Numbered from the stretch's first letter, positions 24,595 through 37,270 are shown. The stretch: DNA of 64,000 nt from Lumbricus terrestris (GCA_949752735.1 OX457037.1:65853915-65917914); one strand, 5' to 3'. Notes: a model not told the origin generated them from the letters alone. A program made the numbers and translations.

Positions 24595-25360
24595 GGCCAT
24601 GATTTTTAGGGATTCGCGCTTTGTTCGAATGTGGCCTTCTCTACGCTCTTTGTCACAAACTGACCTTGCTGCGTCAGTACTACCTGTAGCAACTTTGACT
24701 GCATGCTTGTGGCAATGGTATTTTTCAAGATCTAACCTACTGCCAGTTTTAATGGATTCCTGAAGGTCATTTTTCTTAAACTTGCAAGTTATTGGAGGTT
24801 CAAGTCTGGAACAATGCAACCAGTTAACTGGAACACAGTAGACAGTGGCTTCAAAATTCAGTTTTGGGATTGTGAATGTTCTAGTATCACCTGAAATGCT
24901 AATAGATATCGATCAGTTTCCTTTGCTATTTTTATTCTTCTGGCTACCAGTCTGTTCTTGCAGGTGTTTTTTCATCAATCATCATATTCACTCAAACATT
25001 TTCTGGGTAGCCATAGTAGCCATTCTTTTGAATACATTCATCAACAACCTTTCTCTCTAAGTATGGTAGGAAGCTTGATAAATGATGAGCAAATAAATGT
25101 CGTAACGTCAAATCATTGAAATGGAACATGCAGATGAACCACTGGAGAGGACGTCTTGCATGTAACTCCAGCTTTATTAATCCATTGTTCCAGCATGCAT
25201 GCATTCCTGCATTTACCGCCGTTCTATCACAGCTAGCAGCTATTATTGAACTGAACGAAATATCATTAGGCCAATCAGACAAGAAGTCATGCATTGCTTC
25301 GAAAATTTCTGCGGTTAACCCACTCCTTGGTGAGATATGCCCTGTTCTCCTATCAAACAT
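24595..25360 (-). pseudogene. Decayed transposase-like gene
   Basis: The minus-strand piece 25360-24992 includes RPLQWFICMFHFNDLTLRHL, and the downstream piece 24819-24595 includes CHKHAVKVATGST and REGHIRTKRESLKIMAKYTT. These match in order the R-P-L-Q-W-x-x-C-x-x-H-x-N-E-L-x-L-R-H-L and C-H-x-x-x-V-x-L-V-T-E-A-S blocks of a transposase-like family that I recall from many invertebrate genomes. Frames are broken between the pieces. It lies within the 23977-27058 element in the matching orientation and was presumably its transposase. Confidence 0.5.
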
Positions 25361-25699
25361 TCATACTCTTCCATTATTTGATATTTATGACTGGAAACAT
25401 ATAGGCTAGTATTACAGATATAGGTTATCTGTCCCATCATCAAAATACAATGCTGCAGCTTCACGCTTTTCTCCTCTTCCATCGGATAATGTTTTACGAA
25501 AGCTTTCTCTCTCTTCTCACAATCTGTCAATAGCTGAAGTCGTCAGCAGTCACAATTGCACAGTCCACAAGTAGACCTACTTCTGTTGCAAGTGCAGCAC
25601 CGACTGCATTGCAGAAACTATATCTGTCACATTCCCTTGGCAAAGCTGGAGTGACTTGGTGTAGCGAGAGCATGTTTTTCCTTCATATCGCATATAAAC

Positions 25700-26662
25700 G
25701 GCGCCGTAACAAAACGGCGCAGGACAAAACGGCGCCGACATAACGGCGCCGACAAAACGGCGCCGACATAACGGCGCAATTCAAAGTAGGCTACCCCGAC
25801 AAAACGGCGCCGACAATAAGGCGCAGTACAAAGATTATGATACCCGTCTAGTGATTGTTTGCTTATTCAAGAGCAAACTCACTGCGAATTCAAGATTATG
25901 ATATCGTTCCGGATTCCGGCAACTAGGCCACTAGGGGCACACCCAAGTCAAAAATACATCAATGCGCTTAAAATAGAAGTCGGATTGATACAAAATCATT
26001 TTTCTTTAAATAGAATCCGGATTGATGGAAACCATTTTGCTTAAATTGAAGCTGGATTGAAGAAAATAATCTTGCTTAAATGGAAGCTGGATGAATGGAA
26101 ACAGTCTTGCTTAAATGGAAGCTGGATTGGATAAAATATTCTTGCTTAAATGGAAGCTGGAGTGAAGAAAATATTCTTGCTTAAATGGAAGCTGGATTGA
26201 AGAAAATATTCTTGCTTAAATGGAAGCTGGATTGGATAAAATATTCTTGCTTAAATGGAAGCTGGAGTGAAGAAAATATTTTTGCGTAAATGGAAGCTGG
26301 ATTGAAGAAAATATTCTTGCTTAAATGGAAGCTGGAGTGAAGAAACTATTCTTGCTTTAATGGAAGCTGGAGTGAAGAAAATATTCTTGCTTAAATGGAA
26401 GCTGGATTGAAGAAAATATTTAGGCTTAAATTGGAACTGGATTGATAAAAAATAATAGTAACTTAAATGGAAGTTGTATTGATATTTAGAATATATTTTT
26501 GCTGCTTCTGCTTTTAAACTACTAAAAACCATTGTTTTTTAAAGTTCAGTTTGCGCCGTTATGTCGGCGCCGTTTTGTTACCGCGCCGTTTTGTTACCGC
26601 GCCGTTTTGTCGGCGCCGTTATGTCGGCGCCGTTTTGTCCTGCGCCGTTTTGTCAGCGCACC
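25700..26662. mobile_element. Foldback/MULE-like element with reiterated 17-18-bp termini
   Basis: Both ends consist of tandem GGCGCCGACAAAACGGCGC-type units in opposite orientation (25700-25830 and 26550-26662). The 9-bp CATATAAAC is repeated at 25691-25699 and 26663-26671; 9 bp is the usual target size for Mutator-like elements. The centre (about 26040-26480) is a tandem array of a roughly 36-bp unit with the core AAATGGAAGCTGGATTGAAG, around twelve copies. No transposase is present. Confidence 0.8.
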
Positions 26663-28134
26663 CATATAAACATACTCAATGATTCTGACGCTGTGGAATC
26701 GGAGTCAACTGTATCACAAGCTGGAAAATTGCCTGGTGTATCATCTATACTTTACACAATCCTTGAGATTTATAATACTTCTTACAATTATTCTCTTTTT
26801 CTTATAAGTATTCTCTTTCTTTTCTCTTTCTTTTCTGTCTGTTTCTCCATGACCAACGTTCTCATGTTTGCACAGTGCGTGTTTTTGCTATGGTTTGCAG
26901 CCGCGAAAGTAGACGAAACTTCAGGTGCTTGGCGGCAAAGTTAGATGCAATAAATTTGATGCAATTCTTCTTCAGTTCTTTCATTTAGGACCAGGAGCAA
27001 TCTTTTAAGTTATGCCAAAGTTCATTTTAAACGAAAACATTTTTCTTGCTATACCCTATTGTTGATGGTTTCCATATTGCCTCACATTATGTGATGCATT
27101 TTGTCCAGTGCTGTTTCCCGGCGAATTTAACTCTTTAACAATCAGCGTGTACTAAAATGCATGGGGACCATTGTGTAGCTGGTCGAAGAAGAGCGTTGCG
27201 GAGGTCAATCCAGGTTGACGAGGCTATCACCGAGAAGGCACAGTTGTGCTAAGTGAAGATGCAAGCAAAGGGAACAGAGAGTAGACCTTGTTCAGGGAAT
27301 GTCCCGATGATAGGCGTGAACTTCCCAATTAAATATCCTACTATCCAATAATATGGCCACTATTAGCCCATGTTCAATATAAAATAATTTGACGATCATG
27401 TTATAAAGTTATCGATAGAGTAACATCATCACAGTGACATTATAGGTCTAAGTTATGTTAGCACCCAACTATTCAACTGAGACAAAAATTATGATTTTGA
27501 AAAAGACCTTGCTGACAGAAATAAGAACATCATGTGATAACCGTGTTCTTTTTCATAATGTGGCTTATTTTTTTCAAAATTCCTGTTTGTAAAGCTGCAA
27601 TGCCTTTAGAATAATAGAATTTCGGTAGATCGACAAACTTCTGTGGCTAATTAATCAGTCGAAAATAAACCGTCAGTTAGCTAAGACTTAGTGTTACTTG
27701 CATAACGTCATACACTGTATTATTGTTGCAAATAGCCTATATAATATATATATATATATGCATTATCGTCGCTCCAAACTTTCATGGTCATAGTCTGAAA
27801 ACTAATTATTTACATGTACACTCGGTGTCGTACTCAACGAACCTGTGTGTAAAATTCTCAATGTAAGCTTCTTCTGGTATCTCTTTCTTTGCCGTAACTA
27901 AATCTCTAAGTCAGATGCTATTTCTCTGTTTCTCCGCTTGTAGACCTACCATAGCCTATCATTTCCATTCACTGAGTGTTCCTTATTAGGCCTATGCTTG
28001 AGAGACATCATCATGATTCATGACCTCCGTCATTGTCCTTCGAGTCGTAAATGTTCCTTGCAATATCGATTGGTATTTTAACTTTATTAAGAAATTTGGT
28101 TTTTAATATGTTAAGTATTTCAATTCGCATCCAG

Positions 28135-29006
28135 GTTTTATAGCGACGATCCGAACCAAAGCGGAAGAGGGGATGCAGAAATCGATTGAGGGATTGGCGA
28201 TCTTAGACAACGAATTGTTTGTTGTGAGTAACAGGAGTTCAGAAGTTGAAGTTTACGACACGATGGAATTCAGTTTCAGTCGTCAATGGACTTTGAAGGA
28301 ATTAATCGATCCGGTGGACATAGCATCATGCAAGATAAAAAAATGTCTCTACATCAGCGATGACAACGTCAGTGATCTGTCAAAGGAAATCTTTAGAGTT
28401 GATCCAAATGGAAAACTAATAAAAAGATGGTCAACGAAAATCGATCGTGGACTCCTGTCTGTAACATATGATTCGAATGTTATTTTAGTTGTATATAACA
28501 AAAACAAATTAAATGAATACTCGTCAGATGGACAATTTATCCGCGAAATACATCTTTCATCAGAGGAAGGTTTTTGTCATCCACGTCATGCTATAAAACT
28601 GACCAATGGTCATTTCGTGGTCTGTCATGGCTCTGCTACGGATGGTAATGATGATAATCTGCACAGAGTGTGTATAGTCGATGCAGATGGGAAACTTTTG
28701 AAATCATTCGGTGGTGAATTTGGATCGACCATAGAACAAACACATAATCCCAACTATTTGTCCGTCGATGGAAATGGATTTGTGATGGTCACTGATATTT
28801 ACAACGACCGTGTTTTGTTATTGAATTCAAATTTGGAATTTAATAAAGAAATTCTTACTGAAGAGCACGGATTACGAGATCCATATAGAATTCTTTTGTA
28901 TGACTCAAATAGTCGACTCTTTGTATCTGATAATTATCAGAATAATTCTCGGATTATGATTTTCGACATAGGCCTACAAATACAAACTACAGGAACGTTA
29001 CCTTGA
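28135..29006 (+). CDS. NHL-like beta-propeller terminal exon, copy U2 (open)
   Basis: Same exon as U1, from the acceptor CATCCAG (28128-28134) to TGA at 29004-29006, about 289 residues without a break. Blade blocks include LAILDNELFVV, KKCLYISDDN, KEIFRVDPNGKLIKRW, LNEYSSDGQFIREIHL, HRVCIVDADGKLLKSFGG, YLSVDGNGFVMVTD and YRILLYDSNSRLFVSDN. The first in-frame ATG is 28173, but stops just upstream of the acceptor (TTTTTAATATG) and conservation of the junction favour a spliced exon over a start. Probably joined to the coiled-coil exon at 23101-23196. A TAGGG-ended transposon lies 48 bp past the stop, within what should be the 3' untranslated region. Confidence 0.7.
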
Positions 29007-29054
29007 ACTCTTTAAATTAGTAGTCCAGGAAATCTAGCGCAAATATATGGTCAA

Positions 29055-30768
29055 TAGGGTGCTCCAAAAAAATAAAAGTTGAAAATTCATAGCTCCCCGG
29101 ATATTTTCTCATGCGTCTCATAGAGATGAGTCTAAAATACCAAATTTTAGGATTCTATATTAAGGTTAAGCCTTGCCACCAGCACGGTGAAGTTTTACTA
29201 TAACCGCTATTTTTGGTTGAAAATACAAATTGCAGGTATGTAAGTATACATGAAAGAACTAGTATGTGTTTATTTTTGTTGGATCAGAACATGACCCTAA
29301 TATCAACAGACAAATGTAACTCTATCCACAAACTGCTACTGCAATTCCACTCTCACTCCAACGGACCTGCAGATCTTACAATGTTACACGAGTACTGTTT
29401 CAAGAGTTTCCTCAGTGCTTAAAATTTCGGAATCAGTGTCGATGAGCTTTAACCACCTGTAGGCTAGAGCAGACTATCGTTGATATTCATCCTTCATGAC
29501 TGTATTTACAAAGTATGTTATTAGTTTCATCATTTTTTCCATTCATGAACAAATAGACATATATAGCCTATAGAAGTGCTGCTTGCTGGAAATTGTCAAC
29601 AGTTTTCCACTGTGCTGGTAGTAGCCTAAGGTGAGCCAATCAGTGCAGTATTAAGTAGGTTGAACATGAACAATAAGCACTGACTTTTTGGTAATCAAAT
29701 GAATCAGTTTTGAAGATGCATTCAACTGCGGAAATAGACTGCTGAAATGGGGTTTCCAGTGGTTCTGTTTGCCTCACTGTCAGAAGTTGGCGAGCGATTT
29801 GTGGGTTTTAGGATTCATAAACCAAGTTCAAGAGCAATGGCACAATTTCGTCTGCAAGATATCATAAATGTCTAAGGACAGTAACTTCAGCTCCTGCAAC
29901 ATCTGAATCAGTCGTGTTGAGATCAGTCCAGAACTGCAGACAATCTAAAGGTGCATCCATAGCAGACACCGCTAAAAGCCAAGCCTTGACAAAAAAGGCA
30001 TTGAACATGCAAACACGACGTTATACACTGTAAATTATCGTAGAAATTCAAAATGTTGGCCTTGACGTTCTGCTTTCGTTGTTAGACAACCCCAAACGTA
30101 TTTAATTGCTTTTCACTGTTTTCCTCAGCTTCTGTAATCGTTCTAGTAACATGAACAATTGAACATTTGGATCGTTTCAGATAAACGAACAAACGCAGAA
30201 CATCTCCATTTATAGAAATTCCATTGTCTGGCAATGGCACAATTGGCCCCCAACAATCATCACTTCTCAAAAATAGTTCATCCATGTTCATTAAACAATC
30301 TAATACACACCCAGTCAGTGCAAGAATTTCCTGGTTTGAGATTCAACTCCATAGTCGTTCTTAAGATCCACAGTAAAGTTTTCATTGCACAACACAACTC
30401 CACATAAATCACCGTCTGACTCACATGCAGAGCTTTTCTAAAATTCTCATACTGCACCCAGGGCACCTAATATTTCTCATAATAAATATTGTCAGGCACA
30501 TATAAAAGCTTGTAAAAGAAGTCAATCATCATGAAATAATTAAGTTTTCCCGCCAATTCCCATCATGGTTTCCAAATTGCCGATTTTAAAGAAAATTCCC
30601 ATGTATTTTCGTATTGTAAAGTTTTTGTGCCGGTGGCAAGGCTTAACCTTTTTCAATTGGTCTGAAAATTGGTACAGTTGAACAAAACGATAAATGGAAT
30701 GGGAAAATTGCCAGGGACCAGTATTTTGAGACACTTTTTGAAAATGCATTGCAATCTGGAGCACCCTA
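29055..30768. mobile_element. TAGGG-ended hAT-like element (1,714 bp)
   Basis: Ends are TAGGGTGCTCCA and its exact reverse complement; the 8-bp ATGGTCAA is duplicated at 29047-29054 and 30769-30776. The interior holds only short minus-strand frames (30082-30466); one of them, with QYEN..KAL.VSQT, resembles a minus-strand frame at 59922-60260 inside the similarly ended element at 59537, suggesting one family. Confidence 0.9.
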
Positions 30769-30776
30769 ATGGTCAA

Positions 30777-31580
30777 CCTGGGCAAAATTGCTTCAGAAGG
30801 TTTTTAAACGGTTTCCTGCTCAGAATCGTTTGCTGAATAACATATCCAAAATCGGACAAAATCGGACCATGGGGTCACCCTCAAAAATGGGGGAATATAA
30901 TGATTTTTCGTGTGCTTTATATATATAGTCGGATTGCAGATGACTTCAACGTGCTAGAAAGTGATGTCTTCTAACAACAATTTTAAATAATTTCTTGGTT
31001 TCAGAACATTAATAAGTATACCTATATACCGACAGTGAACTTTGGGGGCAATTGGGGCGCATGCCCCCCCCCCCAAAATGGTGTCCTAAGCAAAAATGCA
31101 AAACGCATATATATATGCAGAAATGATGTAATGCAAATAAACGATCTTTAAGTTTCCACACCAAGTGCTGTTCATTACAGTCATGGAATAGGGACAGGAA
31201 CAGAGGAGAAATGTCCCCCTCCCCCAATTTTTTCTTCGGACCTTTTCCTGTTATTCAGGCAAAAAGGCGCCAGGAAAAAGTTAAACAAACCATTAGAAGT
31301 TCAATGTTAATCAACTTCTTGGTATCAAAACATTAGTAAGTATACTTATGTACTCTAAGTAGACTCTGGGGGTAATTGTGGCACGTCCCCCAATAAATTG
31401 TAAGAAAATACATAACAAAGATTCATTTGCTGCTATTGAGAGACACGACTGAGCATAGTGCACGACGCCTATTGTTTTGAATTCATTTTTGTTCTTTGTT
31501 TTTGGACAGAAGTAAAACCTTGAACCCTCCTACCATCGATATTCCCCCATGTCTTTGATTACAATAGTGTACTGATATTT
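30777..31580. other. No gene; two copies of a ~320-bp repeat
   Basis: The phrase TTTCTTGGTTTCAGAACATTA...AAGTATACCTAT...TGGGGGCAATTG near 30990 recurs, diverged, near 31315 (CTTCTTGGTATCAAAACATTAGTAAGTATAC...GGGGGTAATTG). No coding frame is supportable. Confidence 0.45.
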
Positions 31581-32272
31581 GGGGCACTGTGGTGTAGTGG
31601 GTATACGTTTGTCGCCTTGCAGCCAATGAACCTTGCAGGATCGAATCCACCTCGAGTCACTTCGTAGGGACCCTGAGCAAGTCCTTCACTTGCAATTGCT
31701 CAGCGTTTTGGCGTGAAACTCCGATGCAGTGTCCGCACTGTAGTCGGGAGCGCCTCTGAGTAGAGAGCTTAAAGAGACGTTTTTGGGGGGCGCGATGGTG
31801 TAGTGGTGGCGTCGTTGACTTGAAGCCGGAAGGTTCGAGGTTCGAATCCACCTCAAGTCGCCGCGTAGGGACCCTGGGCAAGTCCTTCACTTGCAATTGC
31901 TCAGCGTTTCGGCGTGAAATTCCGATGCAGTGTCCGCACTGTAGTCGAGAGCGCCTCTGAGTAGAGAGGTTGAAGCGACGTTTCTGTGGGGCGCGATGGT
32001 GGTGTAGTGGTGGCGTCGTTGACTTGAAGCCGGAAGGTTCGAGGTTCGAATCCACCTCAAGTCGCCGCGTAGGGACCCTGGGCAAGTCCTTCACTTGCAA
32101 TTGCTCAGCGCTTCGGCGTGAAACTCCGATGCAGTGTCCGCACTGTAGTCGGGAGCGCCTTTGAGTAGCGAGGTTGAAGAGACGTTTTTGTGGGGGCCCG
32201 GTGGTGTAGTGAAACTCCGATGCAGTGTCTGCGGCTTCAAGTCAATGACGCCACCACTTCACCATCGCGCCC
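31581..32272 (+). repeat. tRNA-derived SINE, three head-to-tail copies plus an inverted fragment
   Basis: Monomers begin near 31581, 31785 and 31987 (about 204 bp apart). Each has a box A-like TGGTGTAGTGG and a downstream box B-like GGTTCGAATCCACC (in the first copy GATCGAATCC), the two internal RNA polymerase III promoter blocks of tRNA-derived SINEs, followed by a conserved body (CGTAGGGACCCTGGGCAAGT, TTGCTCAGCG, CCGATGCAGTGTCCGCACTG). A fourth, short piece starts near 32190 and is followed at 32233-32272 by the SINE head in reverse orientation. No poly-A tail or obvious target duplication separates the monomers. Minus-strand reading frames across it are translations of the repeat, not genes. 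Confidence 0.85.
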
Positions 32273-32282
32273 CAGTTAATAG

Positions 32283-33694
32283 TTAATAGCCCAAATAATC
32301 TTATCACCGATCGCGTCTTAATATAAACATACCGGTACCTCAATTTCCGTCGCGAGGGATAGGATGCGACGAATCCGGAGTCGTATGGAGTTTCGGGAAA
32401 TGAGTCGATGATATTGCGCCAGCGGTGAACCGGGGTCCGACGTACGTAGACCGATGACGAAAGGCCCCGAAAGAAACAACCCGACGACTAATATTCGACG
32501 ATCAATTGACGCCACTTAGGCCACAAACTTTCAGATATCGCAAGAAACGCAACAGAATTGGTAGGCGATGAAATGATTATTCGCTCTTGCGAAACGTAGG
32601 CTGAAGCGACGAATCACCGACAGAACGCGTAGACCGATATATATTTATTTATTTCGACTCCTGTCGATAAATGAAACCAAACAGAATCCGTAAGAAACTC
32701 AACTGCGCAAAACTAAGGCGTCGAACTTAACCGATTCGTTACTCAAACGCGTCTTAACTTCTTGAAATTCCGCCGTCATCTGCCTCTCATCGAAATCTGG
32801 CCGCGTCTCTTCACTCCTTGACCGACGGTGCGTGTTCCTTATATAGCGTATTCCTACCGCCGACGCCAGTGACGTCAGAGCACAGGTGTTGACCCTCTAC
32901 GTCATACGCGCCAAAATGGCCGCCAAAATCAAGTCACGTACGCCTGCACGTGCGTCACCCTGCCTATCGCTGTCGTGTCTCTTTCCGTATCTTCCTTACT
33001 CCGTCTCTATCTCAAAAGCGCCACCTGTCGTTTCAGAAGACCACACACGATTCGAACCGATCGGCCTTTGAAGATCGGCCGTGTCTCACACAGTGACAGC
33101 CTGTGCTTTTCCGTCTGTCTTGCTATCCTTCTCCTGTCCATCTCCATACCTCTGCCTGTGCGCGCAACTATATCTGTCTGTGACATTCAGTCGACCTCCC
33201 CTCCTCACTTTAGCTACCACTCCTTTCGATGCACCAATCAAACCGTGCGAAAACACGGCGGTTTCCATGCAGGCAAGAAATTGGACTGTATTTGACAAGC
33301 AGCCGCCAACGACGTGTCCTTCCTTCTGTCCGTCTAAATGAGCCTGTCGTCTCTCTGCCTGTGATAGCGACTTTGCCTGTTGTGACTTCCCTTCCTCTCT
33401 CTATCAAACACGCTAAAACTGAAGGCGTTGGAATTATTCCCGACCGACCGACCGGCGAGCGAGGCGGCGACCGACGCGTGGGAAAGATTGCCGATATCGA
33501 TCGCTGCGTCGGCCACCCGACAGTCGCGACAGCGACCTACCGCGTCGCTTCGGCAATGCGTAACGGGCCGCTAGCGACCAAAACGCGCCGGAAATACCAA
33601 AAATCGCAAATGGCCGCTCTCAAATATACCAGTCGCCTAAAACGCAAATGGCGGCGATCGGAAACCGTAGCGTCACGTTATACGGGTCGCTACA
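32283..33694 (-). repeat. CpG-rich block, possible solo LTR
   Basis: Base composition changes abruptly to CpG-rich. On the minus strand it would begin TGTAGCGACCCGTATAACG (from 33694), contain CTATATAAGG (near 32840) as a TATA-like box and AATAAA further along (near 32650), the order expected for U3, R and U5 of an LTR. No target duplication could be found and the left boundary is unclear, so a CpG-island promoter or other repeat remains possible. Overlapping frames on both strands (33081-33741) are probably non-coding. Confidence 0.35.
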
Positions 33695-34937
33695 GTATCC
33701 TCCAACCTGTATGTTGCATGTATCGCCTGTTAGAGTCATAACCTTTGTCATGCCCATGTTAATCAACTAACCCCTTTTCTTCTTTGCCTGGTCCAGCTGG
33801 CTAACCAGCAGTTCTATTTCTGACCTGGCCAGTAAAACAATGTCGTTGCGTACCTCATGTTTGCTAGTTTCCTACTTCCTATCTGCACTCACCCTTCCAC
33901 CCCTCCAACACTTCCACACAAGTGTTTCTTGCATGATTACCTCTGCAGTGATATTAAACAAATGGGCTGATATTACGCACCCTGTCTTAGCCTACTCCTT
34001 TCTTGACGCGTAACCCTTTTGCCAGCACCCCGCGACTTTTACTTTAGCTTGCTGTTTACAGTACAGTGTGGCTAGTAGATTAATTAAAGACGTGTCCTGG
34101 GTAGCCCATATCTTCCATCTCCATCCAAAATTGTTCGTGCGAGATACAATCAAAGGCTTTGGTAAAATCTACAAACACACGGTTGTTGATGGTTTCCATA
34201 GTGCCTCACATTATGTGATGCATTTTGTCCAGTGCTGTTTCCCGGCGAATTTAACCCTTTAACAATCAGCGTGTACTAAAATGCATGGGAAACATATGTA
34301 GCTGGTCGAAGAAGAGCGTTGCGGAGGTCAATCCAGGTTGACGAGGCTATTACCGAGAAGGCACAGTTGTGCTAAGTGAAGATGCGAGCAAAAGGAACAG
34401 AGAGTAGTCTAGACCTTTTCAGGGAATGTCCCGATGATAGGCGTGAACTTCCAAAGTAAATATCCTATTATCCAATAATATGGCCACTTTTAGCCCATGT
34501 TCAATATAAAATAATTTGACGATCATGTTATAAAGTTATCGATAAAGTAACATCATCACAGTAACATTATAGGTCTAAGTTATGTTAGCGCCCAACTATT
34601 CAACTGAGAGACAAAAATTATGATTTTGAAAAAGACCTTACTGACAGAAATAAGAACAGCATGTGATAACCGTGTTCTTTTTCATAATGTGGCTGATTTT
34701 TTCAAAATTCCTGTATGTAAAGCTGCAATGCCTTTCGAATAATAGAATTTCGATAGATCGACAAACTTCTGTGGCTAATCAGTCGAAAATAAACCGTCAG
34801 TTAGCTAAGTGTTTCTTGCATAACGTCATACATAGTATTATTGTTGCAAATAGCCTATATAATAATTATATGCATCATCGTCGCTCCACACTTTCATGGT
34901 CATAGTCTGAAAAATAATAATTTACATGTACACTCGG

Positions 34938-35963
34938 CAGGGCCGTAGCAACAATGAGCGTGGCCCCCTCCGAACAATGAGCGGGGCCACTTGCATTGCA
35001 GAAACTTATAGACTATAGGCTACGCAGTAGCCTATACATAATTCTGTAACGTGCTTATTGTAAGTAATTTCGTTTCATGGTTATTAGAAAGCCCTAATTA
35101 AGTCTGTATATTATTATAGTCTACTCTATGAACTTTTTCTAGAATTGGCATCAAAGAGCCTGGTTCAAGTTTACAGCATATCTGAAAATCCGTTGCATTT
35201 TCAGCTTTCAAAATTTGGCTCTTATAGTCTATAGGGTCCCTTACAATGCAGAAATTGGAATGCGGTATTTATATTTTATACAATAAAATTAGAATGGGGT
35301 TCGTATTAGCCTAAGTATAGCCTACATAGGGCTACAGCAGGGATGAACTCAAAACTTTTGAGGTGAGTACACGCTGCTACGGAGCCCCTAAAAGGACATG
35401 AATGCAAACGCTGCCACAGAAAAAATGGACTTTTTTGGGCCAAAATTTTCTGACGATCGACCTTTTTTCAAGTGAACGAAATTTCTGACATTTTTTTTAG
35501 TCATCGATGCGAAGTTTTTGGCCGTGATATTTCGCACGGAAAACCTTTAAAACAGCGTAAAGCGCCCTACTTTCATAATTTTTTCCTTTGTAATTCGCGA
35601 TTTTTGCCTGCGTGTACCCACTTGATTTTACTGAGGTGGGTATACGCTTTATACCCGCGTGTACCCCCGTTTTTTGAGGTGAGTATACGATGTCATTTTT
35701 CTGGAGGTGAGTAGCCTATACACTGTATAGCCGCGTAAACCCTCGTAATGAGTACAGCCCTGGGCTACTGTGTAAGCCTACATGTATTCCGTACTTGCTG
35801 CTGCTGAAGTCTTTCTGACTGCTTTCCAACATAGATTGTGCACCAGCGCCAATAAATGTCACTAGCCTATAGCTGCACCTTTCATTTTTTGCCACTTTCG
35901 GGGCCCCCTTTCTTGCGGGCCCCCTCCGGTCGGAGGGTACGGAGGGCGGTCGCTACGCCTCTG
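34938..35963. mobile_element. hAT element (1,026 bp) in unit U3
   Basis: Ends CAGGGCCGTAGC and, reversed, CAGAGGCGTAGC; the 8-bp ACACTCGG is duplicated at 34930-34937 and 35964-35971 and is single at the equivalent place in unit U2 (about 27819-27826). The interior is non-coding and contains the MITE at 35338-35762. Confidence 0.92.
35338..35762. mobile_element. Nested hAT-like MITE (425 bp)
   Basis: Ends CAGGGATGAACTCA and, reversed, CAGGGCTGTACTCA. Flanking octamers are GGCTACAG (35330-35337) and GGCTACTG (35763-35770), one mismatch. The interior repeats GAGGTGAGTATACG-like words. Confidence 0.75.
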
Positions 35964-36273
35964 ACACTCGGTGTCGTACTCAACGAACCTGTGTTTAAAA
36001 TTCTCAATGTAAACTTATTCTGGTATCTCTTTCTTTGCCGTAACTAAATCTCTAAGTCAGATGCTATTTATCTGTTTCTCCACTTGTAGGCCTACGGTAG
36101 CCTATCATTTCCATTCATTGAGTGTTCCTTATTAGGCCTATTCTTAAGAGACACCATCATGGCCTCCATCATTGTCCTTCGAGTCGGAAATGTTTCTTGC
36201 AATATCGATTGGCATTTTAATTTTATTAAGAAAATTGGTTTTTAATATGTTAAATATTTCAATTCGCATCCAG

Positions 36274-37146
36274 GTTTTATAGCGACGATCCGAACCAAAG
36301 CGCAAGAGGATATGCAGAAATCGATCTGTGGATTGGCGATCTTAGACAACGAATTGTTTGTTGTGAGTTGTTCAGAAGTTGAAGTTTACGACACGATGGA
36401 ATTCAGCTTCAGTCGTCAATGGACTTTGAAGGAATTAATTGGTGCAGATGACATGGTATCCTGCCCCAGAAATAAATGCCTCTACATCAGCGATTACAAA
36501 GACAGTGGTATGTCAAGTGAAATCCTTAGAGTTGATCCAAATGGAAAATTAATAAAGAAATGGTCAACAAAAATCGATAGAGGACAGCTGTCTGTAACAT
36601 ATGATTCGAATGTCATTTTAGTTGGATATAATGTAAACAAATTAAACGAATATTCGCCAGATGGACTATTAATCCGTGAAATATATCTTTCATCAGAGGA
36701 AGGGTTTTCTCATCCACGTCATGCTATAAAACTGACCAATGGTCATTTCGTGGTCTGTCATGGCTCTTCTACGTATGGTGTCGATGATAATCTGCACAGA
36801 GTATTATCTGTGTATAGTCGATGCAGATGGGAAACTTTTGAAATCATTCGGTGGTGAACTTGGATCGACCATAGAACAAACACATAATCCTAGCTATTTG
36901 TCCGTCGATGCAAATGGATCTGTGATGGTAGCTGATATTTACAACGACCGAGTTTTGTTATTGAATTCAAATTTGGAATTTAAGAAAGAAATTCTTACTG
37001 AAGAGCACGTATTACGAGATCCATATAGAATTCTTTTGGATGACTCAAATGGTCGACTCTTTGTATCTGATAATTATCAGAATAATTATCGGATTGTGAT
37101 TTTCGACATAGGACTACAAAGACAAACTAGAGGAACGTTACCTTGA
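36274..37146 (+). pseudogene. NHL-like beta-propeller exon, copy U3 (frameshifted)
   Basis: Follows the same acceptor (CATCCAG, 36267-36273) and is closest to U2. The frame is open to about 36810, where TATTATCT is present between CACAGAG and GTGTATAG; U2 has a single T there, so 7 extra bases shift the frame. The rest of the propeller continues in another frame to TGA at 37144-37146. It also lacks three codons near 36367 relative to U2 (SNRS region). All other blade blocks are well kept, so the break looks recent. Confidence 0.75.
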
Positions 37147-37270
37147 ACTCTTTAAAATATAGAAAAATAATTGTTCTTTGAATCAAGTGAGCTTGCTTGC
37201 AGATATTAACTTTATGATATGTTGAAAACGAGTCATTTAATAAAAATAAAACATTTTCTGATGTATGACT

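Larger units (their letters stand above)
23977..27058 (-). mobile_element. TAGGG-ended hAT-like element (3,082 bp) inserted in unit U2
   Basis: The 8-bp TTGTTGAT is duplicated at 23969-23976 and 27059-27066, and is single in unit U3 at about 34182-34190, giving an empty-site confirmation. The termini are TAGGGCATAG and, reversed, TAGGGTATAG. It carries a decayed transposase-like region on the minus strand (24595-25360) and two later insertions (24275-24449 and 25700-26662). Confidence 0.88.

Noticed and set aside
31657..32100. 147-codon minus-strand protein with internal repeats
   Set aside because: It is the reverse-strand translation of the tandem SINE.
31581..32272. Functional tRNA genes
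   Set aside because: Box A and box B are present but the rest does not fold into a tRNA acceptor stem with matching ends, and the units repeat with a SINE body.
36810..36820. Transposon excision footprint as the cause of the U3 frameshift
   Set aside because: The extra bases do not resemble a duplicated flank, so a footprint cannot be argued from sequence.
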